Shown here one piece after another: positions 7,896 to 16,142 of a stretch of DNA of 64,000 bases. The translations under genes were made by a program, and so were the position numbers. The stretch covers positions 310,001 to 374,000 of the forward strand of contig CAWAEG010000008.1 in the NCBI GenBank assembly GCA_963780895.1, read 5' to 3'. The notes under the pieces are model-generated. The model was not told the origin of the DNA. It saw only the letters and a list, made by a program, of their open reading frames with translations, and made no database searches. How positions within the stretch are numbered: the stretch's first letter is position 1; each line of letters opens with the position of its first letter. This stretch comes from DASQFI01 sp963780895. Lineage in GTDB: Bacteria; Acidobacteriota; Vicinamibacteria; Vicinamibacterales; SCN-69-37.

Positions 7896-9143
7896 TTGAC
7901 TAACGTGTCTTTCATCGTCTCCGTCTCGAACGAACCCCTCCGCCGGATGGCTGCAGGGGTATGTCTGCTCGCGAGCCTGCCGGCCCTGGCGTTCGCGCAG
8001 ACGGCCGGCGGCGATCCGGCCGAAGAAGCGCGGATGCACCTCGGTCCGCTCGCGCTCACGCCGCGGTTTTCGGTCCGCAACCTGGGCGTCGATACGAATG
8101 TCTTCAACTCGGCGAACCTCCCGACTCGCGACTTCACGGCGACGTTCGGCCCCGGCGTCGACACCTGGCTGCGTATTGGCCGGGCGCGGCTGAGCGGCGA
8201 GACCCTCGTCGAGTGGACCTACTTCCAGAAAGCCGATGGGCAGCGGTCGCTGAACACGACGCAGCTCGGCCGGCTCGAGCTCGACCTCGCGACGGTGACG
8301 CCGTTCGTGAGCGGCGGCATCGTGAGCACGCGGCAGCGGCCGAACATGGAAATCGACCAGCGCGTGCGTCAGCAGCGGACGACCGCCGGACTGGGCGGCC
8401 TCGTGCATCTGGGCGGCCGGAGCCGTCTGGACATCGAGACGCGCCGCGAAAGGATCGACTTCAGCGACGACGGCCTCGGCAGCGACACCTTGACGGCCGC
8501 GCTCAACAGGGAAGTGACTGAAGGCGCCGTCGCGTTCCGCATGGACCTCACGCCGCTGACGACGTTCGTCGTGCGGACCGGTGTCTCGAACGACGTCTTC
8601 GAGTTCTCACACGTCCGCGACAGCAACAGCGTCACGGTGGTGCCGGGGCTCGAGATGAAGCCGTCGGCGCTTCTCTCGGGCAAGGCATCCGTCGGCTTCC
8701 GCCGTTTCAACGCGAAAAGCGCAACGGTGCCGGACTTCTCGGGCGTCGTCGCCGCTGTCGACGTGGGCTACGTGATGCGCGAGGTCACGCGGATCGGCGT
8801 GAAGGTCGATCGGAATCTCGACTATTCGTTCCAGGCCGAGAAGCCCTACTACGTGGCGACCGCGGTGATGTTCGACGTCAAGCAGGCCCTCGGGTTTTGG
8901 TGGGATGTCGTCGGACGCGTGGGCCGCGCGCGGCTCGCCTATCAGGGCTTCATCGGCGATGACGCCGGGTTGCAGAAGGCCCAGCGCGATCGCCTGACGA
9001 CGTACGGCGTCGGCGTCGGCCGCCGGCTCGGCGACAACATCCGGGTCGGCTTCGACGTCGATCACGGCCGTCGCGAGTCTGACGCGGCGTTCCGCGGATA
9101 CGAAGGCTTCAAGGCGGGAGGGTCGTTCACGTATGGCTACTAA
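7896..9143 (+). CDS. Outer-membrane beta-barrel protein of the polysaccharide exporter
   Basis: Predicted outer-membrane barrel. The product is up to 415 aa. A signal peptide is visible (hydrophobic stretch AAGVCLLASLPALAFA, residues about 19-34), followed by alternating beta-strand segments through to the C-terminal aromatic end FTYGY, typical for BAM-inserted barrels. The start is uncertain: TTG at 7896 is close behind GGGAG, while GTG at 7905 has better spacing. It overlaps the Wza-like gene by 11 bp. Barrels of this BBP2-like kind accompany acidobacterial and proteobacterial EPS export genes and may form the outer-membrane channel or an accessory to it; the precise role is inference. Confidence 0.8.
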   Translation: MTNVSFIVSVSNEPLRRMAAGVCLLASLPALAFAQTAGGDPAEEARMHLGPLALTPRFSVRNLGVDTNVFNSANLPTRDFTATFGPGVDTWLRIGRARLSGETLVEWTYFQKADGQRSLNTTQLGRLELDLATVTPFVSGGIVSTRQRPNMEIDQRVRQQRTTAGLGGLVHLGGRSRLDIETRRERIDFSDDGLGSDTLTAALNREVTEGAVAFRMDLTPLTTFVVRTGVSNDVFEFSHVRDSNSVTVVPGLEMKPSALLSGKASVGFRRFNAKSATVPDFSGVVAAVDVGYVMREVTRIGVKVDRNLDYSFQAEKPYYVATAVMFDVKQALGFWWDVVGRVGRARLAYQGFIGDDAGLQKAQRDRLTTYGVGVGRRLGDNIRVGFDVDHGRRESDAAFRGYEGFKAGGSFTYGY

Positions 9144-9957
9144 GACCGCGCGCGCCGGCCTGCTCGCGGGCCTCCTCGTGGCGGTGTCCACGACGACGCT
9201 GGCCCAGCAGCCGGGCACACCGAGAATCGTCTCGCGCGACTATCTGACCATCACGGTTCTGGGCGTGCCGGACTTCTCGGGGAAGTTCCCGGTCGATTCC
9301 GACGGGATGATCGCGTATCCCTTTCTGGGCCGGCTCAAGGCGGCCGGATTCACGGCCTCCGAGCTCGAAGCGGATCTCCGCAGGCGGCTCGAGGGCGACT
9401 GGGTCCGCAACCCGCAGGTGCGCGTCGAATTCGAGCCCATCGAGAGCAAACGTGTGTCCATCACCGGCGCGGTACGGACGCCGGGCGAGCTCAAGTTCGC
9501 CGGCGAGCTGCGCGTCTTCGATGCGCTCGTCAAAGCCGGCATGACCACGCCTGACGCGGGCGACGAAGTGCTCGTGGTGCGCGTGGCCCCGCCCAAGGAC
9601 GGTGAGGCGGCAGGCGGGACCGACGTGATCTCGCTCAGCCTGCGCGGGATGGAGAAGGGGAACGCGACCGACAACATCCCGCTTCAGGACGGCGATCACG
9701 TGCGCGTCTCCAAGGGACAGCTCATCACGATCACCGGACAGGTGCGATCGCCCGGCGCGTACGCCGCGACGGCCGGGATGACGGTGCGTCAGGCGCTTGC
9801 GCTCGCCGGCGACGTGACCGAAAAAGGCACGCACCGCGGTCTCAAGATCCTGCGCAAAGCGGCCGGCAAGCCGGAGCCGCAGGAGATCAAGGACGTCAAG
9901 CTGGAAGACATCGTGCAACCGGGCGACACGATCATCGTCGCGCGTCGGATCATGTAG
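9133..9957 (+). CDS. Wza-like polysaccharide export protein (Poly_export + SLBB)
   Basis: Periplasmic/outer-membrane component of capsule/EPS export. The product is 274 aa. A signal peptide (residues 1-25, ending LAQQ) precedes the Poly_export domain (about 35-115, DYLTITVLGVPDFSG) and two SLBB domains (about 115-190 and 198-270, motifs VSITGAVRTPGEL and ITITGQVRSPGAY). No lipobox Cys is visible, unlike Wza of E. coli. It lacks the C-terminal amphipathic helix that forms the Wza pore, so the beta-barrel encoded just upstream (11-bp overlap) may supply the outer-membrane channel. The next gene is its BY-kinase/co-polymerase partner. Confidence 0.93.
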   Translation: MATKTARAGLLAGLLVAVSTTTLAQQPGTPRIVSRDYLTITVLGVPDFSGKFPVDSDGMIAYPFLGRLKAAGFTASELEADLRRRLEGDWVRNPQVRVEFEPIESKRVSITGAVRTPGELKFAGELRVFDALVKAGMTTPDAGDEVLVVRVAPPKDGEAAGGTDVISLSLRGMEKGNATDNIPLQDGDHVRVSKGQLITITGQVRSPGAYAATAGMTVRQALALAGDVTEKGTHRGLKILRKAAGKPEPQEIKDVKLEDIVQPGDTIIVARRIM

Positions 9958-9966
9958 CAGGCGTTC

Positions 9967-12207
9967 ATGACCAAACCCACAGCTCTGCAGGCTCGTCGAT
10001 CGGGACAGTCGTTTCATCCGACCCACTACCTCCGCGTGTTCTACAAGCGGCGGTGGGTCGCGATTCCCGGCTTCCTGCTGGTGTTTCTCTCCGGCGCGGT
10101 CGACAGCGTCCGGACGGTTCCGATCTATCAGTCGTCGGCGCAGCTCATGATCGAAAAAACCTCGCGCCGGGCGACGAGCATCACCGGCGTGCTCGAGGAG
10201 CGTGACGCCTGGTACGACGACGGCTACCTGCCGACGCAGCACAAGATCCTGCAGAGCCGCGCGCTCTCCGGACGGGTCGTGCAGGCGCGCGAGGCGCGCT
10301 TCCGGCCGGAGCACGTGCCGCCCTCTCCCAGTTTCTCGTTCAGCATGGGCGGGCTGTTCAACGCGGCGCGATCGGCCGTCACGCGCCTGCTGTCGTCCAC
10401 CGCCGAAGCGCCCCCCGCGCCGGTCGCGACCACGCCCGCAGCCGAGACGGCGCTCGCGCAGTCGGCGGCCATCAGCGAGTTCCAGGGCGGCCTGACGATC
10501 GCGCCGATTCGCGCGTCGAGCCTGGTCGAAATCCGGTATCGATCGCCGGATGCCGAATACGCGGCCTGGGCGGCCAACGAGGTCGCCAATCAGTACAAGC
10601 TCTACACGCTGGAGTCGCGCCTCGCCGCGTCAAAGGAGGCCAACAGCTGGCTCGCCGATCAGTTGAAGGAACAGCGGGCCAAGGTGGACACGGCCGATCG
10701 CGCCCTGCAGCAGTACAAGGAAACGAACAACGCGGCGGCGGTGGACGACCGCCAGAACATCGTCCTGCAGAAACTCACCGCGATCCAGACGCAGGTCGTC
10801 GACGCGCGGTTCGAGCTCGTCGGCAAGCACGCGGCCTACCAGCAGTATCTGGCGCTGAAGACCGAGAACAAGCCGCTCGATTCGCTGCCCGCGATCGTGG
10901 CGAACGAGTCCATCCAGACGATCAAGACGAACCTCGCGACGCTGCGCGATGACCACGCGAAGCTGACGGTGCAGTTCGGCGACAAGATGCCACAAGTCAT
11001 CGCGTCGAACGCGCGCATCAAGCAGGCGGAAGACGAGCTGCAGTCGGCGATGACCAACGTCGTCGCCGCGCTCGAAAGCGACTACCGCGCCGCCGAGCAG
11101 CGTGTCCAGTCGCTCGAGGGGAGCCTCAACGAGCAGAAGGGCGCGGCCATGGGGCTCGACCGCAAGATGATGGCCTACAGCCAGCTCGACATGGACGCCA
11201 AGAGCGAGCGGCAGCTGTACGAAAAGCTCCTCGAGCAGCTCAACGAGGGCGGCGTGTCCGGGGAGTTCAAGGGCAGCAACATCCAGATCGTGGACGCGGC
11301 CGAGACGCCGCAGTTTCCGATCCTGCCGCTGGTCCAGCGCGATTTGATGATGTCGGCGGCCGGCGGCCTGATCCTCGCGCTCGTGCTCGCGTTCGGGTTC
11401 GAGTATTTCGACAGCCGCATCAAATCGCCGGACGAGGTGAAGGCCCACCTCGAACTGCCGTTCCTCGGCATGATTCCGGCCGTCACGTCCCAGGAAGCGG
11501 CCGGCGAGGCGCCGATGCTGCAGGACAGCGTGCCGCCGGCGTTTTCGGAAGCGATCCGCGCGCTGCGGACCGCCATTCTGTTCTCATCGGCCGACGAGGG
11601 CAGCCGGTCGCTCGTCATCACGAGTACGGGGCCGCACGAAGGCAAAACGCTCGTCTCGAGCAGCCTGGCGATCACGCTTGCGCAAGCCGGTCAGAAGACG
11701 CTCGTGATCGACGCGGACATGCGCCGCCCGCGCATGCACGAAGCGCTCGGCCGCCCGCAGGAGCCGGGACTGTCGAACGTGCTCGTCGGAGACACCACGC
11801 TCGCGGACGCCGCGCGGCCGACGACGGTGGCGAACCTGACGCTGCTGCCGGCGGGCCACATCCCGCCGAACCCGGCGGAGCTCCTGGGCTCGAAGAAATA
11901 CGAAGAGCTGCTCGCCGAACTGCGAAAGAAGTACGACTGGATTCTGATCGACGCGCCGCCCGTGATGCCGGTGACCGACGCGGCGCTCGTCGCGCACACC
12001 GCGGGCGGCGTCCTGTTCGTGGTGGGATCCGAAATGACGCCCCGCCAGAACGCCGCGGCGGCCATTGAGCAGCTCAAGGGCGCCAGCGCGAAATTCGTCG
12101 GCGTCGTCCTGAATCGCGTCCACATCGAGCGGCATTCCTATTACTATTCGCCGTATTACCGGAAGGAATACGGGAAGTACTACCAGCGCTCGGCCAGCAA
12201 AGCCTGA
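9967..12207 (+). CDS. Polysaccharide co-polymerase with BY-kinase domain (Wzc-type)
   Basis: Inner-membrane protein that sets chain length and couples polymerisation to export through tyrosine autophosphorylation. The product is 746 aa. An N-terminal Wzz domain has a first membrane segment near 30-48, then a long periplasmic coiled coil (about 210-430), a GNVR-like segment, and a second membrane segment near 458-478. The cytoplasmic BY-kinase domain carries Walker A GPHEGKT near residue 560, A' LVIDADMRRP and Walker B ILIDAPP, followed by a Tyr-rich tail containing nine Tyr in the last about 22 residues. All three BY-kinase motifs are intact, so it should be active. It follows the Wza-like gene by 9 bp. 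Confidence 0.96.
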   Translation: MTKPTALQARRSGQSFHPTHYLRVFYKRRWVAIPGFLLVFLSGAVDSVRTVPIYQSSAQLMIEKTSRRATSITGVLEERDAWYDDGYLPTQHKILQSRALSGRVVQAREARFRPEHVPPSPSFSFSMGGLFNAARSAVTRLLSSTAEAPPAPVATTPAAETALAQSAAISEFQGGLTIAPIRASSLVEIRYRSPDAEYAAWAANEVANQYKLYTLESRLAASKEANSWLADQLKEQRAKVDTADRALQQYKETNNAAAVDDRQNIVLQKLTAIQTQVVDARFELVGKHAAYQQYLALKTENKPLDSLPAIVANESIQTIKTNLATLRDDHAKLTVQFGDKMPQVIASNARIKQAEDELQSAMTNVVAALESDYRAAEQRVQSLEGSLNEQKGAAMGLDRKMMAYSQLDMDAKSERQLYEKLLEQLNEGGVSGEFKGSNIQIVDAAETPQFPILPLVQRDLMMSAAGGLILALVLAFGFEYFDSRIKSPDEVKAHLELPFLGMIPAVTSQEAAGEAPMLQDSVPPAFSEAIRALRTAILFSSADEGSRSLVITSTGPHEGKTLVSSSLAITLAQAGQKTLVIDADMRRPRMHEALGRPQEPGLSNVLVGDTTLADAARPTTVANLTLLPAGHIPPNPAELLGSKKYEELLAELRKKYDWILIDAPPVMPVTDAALVAHTAGGVLFVVGSEMTPRQNAAAAIEQLKGASAKFVGVVLNRVHIERHSYYYSPYYRKEYGKYYQRSASKA

Positions 12208-12217
12208 GCACCACACC

Positions 12218-12244
12218 GGCCGGTCGCGACAACCGCGACCGGCC
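12218..12244 (+). terminator. Hairpin after the BY-kinase gene
   Basis: A perfect 11-bp stem GGCCGGTCGCG/CGCGACCGGCC with loop ACAAC, starting 10 bp after the stop. There is no T tract, so possibly Rho-independent termination is weak or the hairpin protects the upstream mRNA. Confidence 0.5.
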
Positions 12245-12251
12245 ACAGTGG

Positions 12252-12331
12252 AACTTCGAACTTCGAATGCAAAGGACGTCCTCATTCACCCAGGTTGGCC
12301 GTCCGAAGTTCGATGCCTGTCGTTTGAAGTT
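12252..12331. repeat. AACTTCG heptamer repeat cluster
   Basis: Two direct AACTTCG units (12252-12265) are followed by inverted copies (CGAAGTT at 12304-12310, TGAAGTT at 12325-12331). The same heptamer recurs as a four-unit array at 55732-55764. It is non-coding, between the BY-kinase and ABC permease genes. Confidence 0.65.
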
Positions 12332-12352
12332 TGACGTGTGACGTTTCGTCGG

Positions 12353-13231
12353 ATGTCCGCTCCGCTCACCACCACCCGTTCGGCCGCTGCGGCTGTCGAT
12401 CTGCCGATTCAGATCATCGCGCCCGCGCGCGGATGGGTGCCCATCCGGCTGCGCGAGGTGTGGGAGTACCGCGAACTGCTGTACTTCCTGATCTGGCGTG
12501 AGGTGAAGATTCGCTACAAGCAGGCGGCACTGGGGATCGGGTGGGCCGTGCTGCAGCCAGTCCTGACGATGGTGATCTTCAGCATTGTCTTCGGCCGGTT
12601 CGCCGGTCTTCCGTCGGACGGCCTGCCGTATCCGGTGTTCGCGTTCTGTGCGCTGCTGCCGTGGCAGCTGTTCACCTTTGCGCTGACCGAGTCGAGCAAC
12701 AGCGTCGTCGCGAATCAGCGGTTGATTACCAAAGTCTATTTCCCGCGCGTGATCATGCCCATCGCGGCCGTCGGCGTCGGCCTGCTCGACTTTGCGATCT
12801 CGTTCATCGTCCTGCTGTGCCTGATTGGCTTCTACGGCGCCTACTACGGCCTCACGCTCGGCGGGTACGTCTGGACCGTCCCGCTCTGGGCCCTGCTGGC
12901 CGTCATGACGGCGCTCGGCGTCGGCTTCTGGCTCTCGGCGCTGAATGTGAAGTACCGCGACATTCGGTACACGGTGCCGTTTCTCGCGCAGCTCTGGTTT
13001 TTCGCGACGCCGGTCGTGTATCCGACGTCGATCGTGCCGCCCGAATGGCGGCCATTGTACGCGCTCAATCCGATGGTGGGCGTCGTCGACGGCTTCCGCT
13101 GGGCGCTCCTGGGGAAGACGACCGCGCCCGACGCGACGGTCGTGATTTCGATCGGCGCGGTGTGCGCGATCCTCCTCGCCGGGTTGTTCTATTTCCGGCG
13201 CATGGAACGCACGTTCGCGGACGTGATCTAG
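12353..13231 (+). CDS. ABC-2 type polysaccharide transporter permease (Wzm-like)
   Basis: Inner-membrane permease that moves lipid-linked glycan across the membrane with the ATPase encoded next. The product is 292 aa from the ATG at 12353; an in-frame GTG at 12338 overlaps the upstream repeat. An amphipathic N-terminal segment (ELLYFLIWREVKIRYKQ) precedes six membrane helices, with the family motif LGIGWAVLQPVLTMVIF near residues 60-76 and NPMVGVVDGFRWALLG before the last helix. This is the ABC2_membrane layout of O-antigen/teichoic acid exporters. Downstream lies the ATPase gene, separated by a short 9-bp-periodic repeat. Confidence 0.93.
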   Translation: MSAPLTTTRSAAAAVDLPIQIIAPARGWVPIRLREVWEYRELLYFLIWREVKIRYKQAALGIGWAVLQPVLTMVIFSIVFGRFAGLPSDGLPYPVFAFCALLPWQLFTFALTESSNSVVANQRLITKVYFPRVIMPIAAVGVGLLDFAISFIVLLCLIGFYGAYYGLTLGGYVWTVPLWALLAVMTALGVGFWLSALNVKYRDIRYTVPFLAQLWFFATPVVYPTSIVPPEWRPLYALNPMVGVVDGFRWALLGKTTAPDATVVISIGAVCAILLAGLFYFRRMERTFADVI

Positions 13232-13272
13232 TGAGACCGGATCGGCGCATGGGTTGCCCGCCAAGAGCCATG

Positions 13273-13290
13273 ACCACGAAGCGCACGAAG
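13273..13290. repeat. Two-unit ACGAAG 9-bp repeat
   Basis: ACCACGAAG followed by CGCACGAAG. Three units of the same family occur in the opposite orientation at 53541-53567. Translated, such arrays give His-Glu-Gly-His-Glu strings, so apparent coding extensions over them are spurious. Confidence 0.65.
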
Positions 13291-13319
13291 GACTGCGCTC
13301 AGGTCGGGAGCGCCCGGCC

Positions 13320-14600
13320 GTGAGCACCATTGCGATTCGTGCCGATCGGCTGACCAAGCGGTATCAGCTCGGGCAGCGCGAGGTCTACGGTACGCTGCGC
13401 GACTCGATCGCGCATGCGGTCAAGGCGCCGGTCCGCGCGGTACGGCGTCTGGCCGGGCAGGCGCTTGGACGTCCGGCGCGCCGAAAGTGGATCTCGGCGC
13501 TCGATCAGGTGTCGTTCGAGGTCGGCGAAGGCGAAATCGTCGGCATCGTCGGCCGCAACGGATCCGGCAAGAGCACCCTCCTGAAAGTCCTCTCGCGGAT
13601 CACGGATCCCACCTCCGGCCAGGCGGTGGTCCGGGGACGCGTCGGATCGCTCCTGGAAGTCGGAACGGGCTTTCATCCCGAGCTCACGGGCCGCGAAAAC
13701 GTCTACCTGAACGGCGCGATTCTCGGCATGCGCCGCGCGGAGATCCGCCGCAAGTTCGATGAGATCGTGGCGTTCGCCGAAGTCGAGTCGTTCGTCGACA
13801 CCGTCGTGAAGCACTATTCCTCCGGCATGCAGATGCGGCTCGCATTCGCGGTGGCCGCGCATCTCGAGCCGGACATCCTGTTCATCGATGAAGTCCTGGC
13901 GGTCGGCGACGCGGCGTTCCAGCAGAAGTGCCTCGGCAAGATGCAGGAGGTCAACCGCGGCGGCCGCACGGTGCTGCTCGTCAGCCACCAGATGAATCAG
14001 CTGCGCCGGCTGTGCACGCGCTGTCTCTGGCTGCAGTCGGGACGCCTGGCGGGCTCTGGTCCGGCGGCGCCGGTGCTCGGCGCCTACGAAGCCTCGTTCC
14101 GCCGCGCCGCGCAGCGCGAGGCGGACCCGGACGAGACGGACGTGAAGCAGGCGAAGTTCCTCGGTTGGCACCTGGACGGACACGGTTCGTCGCAGGGGAA
14201 TGTCCTGACGACGACCGGACCGGTCGAGGTGACGTTTCAGCTGGAGGTGCGCACGCCGATCCGCCGCGCGCGGCACGGCATCGCGCTGCTGTCACCGACA
14301 GGCCAGAACCTCTGGGGCACGGCCGCCACCGATCTCGAGTTCGCGCCAGGCATCCACGAGCTCACGCACTCGCTGCCCGGCATTCCGATCCAACCCGGCG
14401 TGTACTTCTGGCAGGTCAGCATCTACACCGACGACGGGATGATCGATCTCTGGGATTGCCTGCCGGATCTGATCGTCTCGACACCGCCGATGACGCACTA
14501 CCGGGACGAATACGCGGGCGTGCTCAATTTCCCGTCGCAATTCACGCTTCGCACGGCGTCGGCGCCGGAAGACGTCGCGGAAGCGAACATCTCCGCATGA
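13320..14600 (+). CDS. Polysaccharide ABC transporter ATPase with C-terminal glycan domain (Wzt-like)
   Basis: ATPase partner of the Wzm-like permease. The product is 426 aa from the GTG at 13320; the longer upstream frame translates the intergenic 9-bp repeat and is rejected. Walker A is GRNGSGKST (residues about 80-88). The signature region is SSGMQMRLAFA in place of LSGGQ, as usual for Wzt/TagH-type ATPases, and Walker B is ILFIDEVLAVGD followed by the H-loop SHQ. Residues about 255-420 form an immunoglobulin-like Wzt C-terminal domain, which in O-antigen exporters recognises the modified non-reducing end of the glycan. Its presence argues for an export route that reads a terminal residue, unusual next to a Wza/BY-kinase pair. 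Confidence 0.93.
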   Translation: MSTIAIRADRLTKRYQLGQREVYGTLRDSIAHAVKAPVRAVRRLAGQALGRPARRKWISALDQVSFEVGEGEIVGIVGRNGSGKSTLLKVLSRITDPTSGQAVVRGRVGSLLEVGTGFHPELTGRENVYLNGAILGMRRAEIRRKFDEIVAFAEVESFVDTVVKHYSSGMQMRLAFAVAAHLEPDILFIDEVLAVGDAAFQQKCLGKMQEVNRGGRTVLLVSHQMNQLRRLCTRCLWLQSGRLAGSGPAAPVLGAYEASFRRAAQREADPDETDVKQAKFLGWHLDGHGSSQGNVLTTTGPVEVTFQLEVRTPIRRARHGIALLSPTGQNLWGTAATDLEFAPGIHELTHSLPGIPIQPGVYFWQVSIYTDDGMIDLWDCLPDLIVSTPPMTHYRDEYAGVLNFPSQFTLRTASAPEDVAEANISA

Positions 14601-14650
14601 GACCGCGAGACGCAGTGGACAGCGCTTGTCCCGATGGCGGTCCGATGGTC

Positions 14651-14830
14651 GGTACGTCGGGGACAACGGGTACGTCAGGTACGTCGGGTCCGAGGAACGT
14701 TCTGTCGCTCGTCATCTTTGGTAGTGGCCCGAGCGAGTATCGGAATCGGAAGGCCTGAAGAAAAGATGACACGCGTCAGTTCGTTCCACGGACCCGACGT
14801 ACCCGTCGTACCCGATGTACCCGACGGACC
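14651..14830. repeat. Large inverted repeat built of 9-bp units
   Basis: Left arm 14651-14699 and right arm 14782-14830 each contain five 9-bp units of consensus GGTACGTCG plus AACG, in opposite orientation; about 12 further bases pair inward. The right arm lies in the coding sequence of the next glycosyltransferase (encoding a Pro-Asp-Val-Pro string) and its start codon at 14766 is inside the inner stem. Confidence 0.75.
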
Positions 14831-16142
14831 GATCCGCGCTTTTCAGAAGCGTGAGCGTGTTCTCCGCGTCGCCATTGAGGCACAGATCACGCAAGGAGTG
14901 CAGGGCGGCCTCGAGCAGTATCTGATGGCGCTCGCAGCCGGTCTCCGCGACGAGGCGCGCGGCGAGTGGGCGTATACCGTGCTCGCCTCGAACGAGGATC
15001 GAGACTGGATGCGGCCGTTCGTCGGGCCGGATCACGACATCGTCGCGAGGCCGGTCGAAGCGGCTTCGCCGGCGGAGGGGTTGAAGAAGTGGCTCGGGCC
15101 CGCGCGCGGCCCCGCGGGCCGCATCTGGCGGCACACGTTGAAGCTGGCCGGGCAGCAGGCGCCCGAGCGGGCGCAACCGCCCGTCGTCGTTTCGGACGGG
15201 TTCATCGAACGGCTGGGAGCCGACGTCGTGCACTTCCCGTACATCGCGCACTACGAACAGACGAGCGTTCCGGCCGTGCTGACCGTTCACGATCTGCAGC
15301 ACCGTCATTTTCCGGCGTTCTTTTCGAAGAGCCACCTGGCCTGGCGCGAAGCCGCGTATCCGGCGGCGATGGCGCACGCGACGATGGTCGTCGCCGACTC
15401 CAACTTCGTGCGCGACGACATCGTCCGGCAGTACGGGGTGCCGGCGGACAAGGTCGTGACGATTCCACTTGCGTCGTCGCTCGGTGTCCACCAGCGCCCG
15501 TCGCGTGAGCTCTGCGAGCGGCTTCGGCAGCGCTGGCAGCTGCCGGACGCGTTCGCGCTCTATCCGGCGATGACGAACGAGCACAAGAATCACGCGCGCC
15601 TGCTCGACGCGGTTGCGAAGCTACGCGACCAGGGCCGGATCGTCCAGGTCGTCTGTTCGGGCAAACAGGCGCACGTCTGGCCCGCGATCCAGAGGCGGCT
15701 GCGCGAGCTCAGGCTCGAAGATCAGGTCCGGTTCACGGGGTTCATCGCCTCCGACGAACTGCTCGCGCTGTACGCGCTCACGCAGTTCATCGTGTTTCCC
15801 AGCCTGTTCGAAGGCGCCGGACTGCCGGTGCTCGAAGCGATGGAGCAGGGCGTGCCGATCGCCTGTTCCGACATCCCGCCTCTGCGGGAGTACGCGGGAG
15901 AGACCGCCTTGTTCTTCGATCCGTCGAGCGTTGACGCCATCGCACAGGCGATCGAACGGATGTCGGGCGATGCCGCGATGAGATACCGGCTTCGCGATGG
16001 AGCGCTGCGGCGCGCGGAGCTGTTCACGCCGCGTGAGATGGCCCGGCGCCATCAAGACGTGTACTGGAAAGCCATTGCAATGGGGCCTCATTGTTTGAGC
16101 AGGAGCCATGTCCACCCAACGCATTCCACTGATCAAAGCTGA
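14766..16142 (+). CDS. Glycosyltransferase family 4
   Basis: GT-B retaining glycosyltransferase for glycan assembly at the cytoplasmic membrane. The product is 458 aa. The N-terminal Rossmann half starts at LRVAIEAQITQGVQGG. The C-terminal donor-binding half carries the family E-x7-E region FEGAGLPVLEAMEQGVP. The ATG at 14766 is the only usable start, so the first about 22 residues translate the right arm of the 9-bp inverted repeat, an unusual Pro/Val/Asp-rich extension absent from the fold. It overlaps the aminotransferase start by 35 bp. Donor and acceptor cannot be told from sequence. Confidence 0.88.
   Translation: MTRVSSFHGPDVPVVPDVPDGPIRAFQKRERVLRVAIEAQITQGVQGGLEQYLMALAAGLRDEARGEWAYTVLASNEDRDWMRPFVGPDHDIVARPVEAASPAEGLKKWLGPARGPAGRIWRHTLKLAGQQAPERAQPPVVVSDGFIERLGADVVHFPYIAHYEQTSVPAVLTVHDLQHRHFPAFFSKSHLAWREAAYPAAMAHATMVVADSNFVRDDIVRQYGVPADKVVTIPLASSLGVHQRPSRELCERLRQRWQLPDAFALYPAMTNEHKNHARLLDAVAKLRDQGRIVQVVCSGKQAHVWPAIQRRLRELRLEDQVRFTGFIASDELLALYALTQFIVFPSLFEGAGLPVLEAMEQGVPIACSDIPPLREYAGETALFFDPSSVDAIAQAIERMSGDAAMRYRLRDGALRRAELFTPREMARRHQDVYWKAIAMGPHCLSRSHVHPTHSTDQS

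Noticed and set aside
14651..14830. CRISPR array
   Set aside because: Units are 9 bp without unique spacers, in inverted arrangement; no cas genes anywhere in the window.
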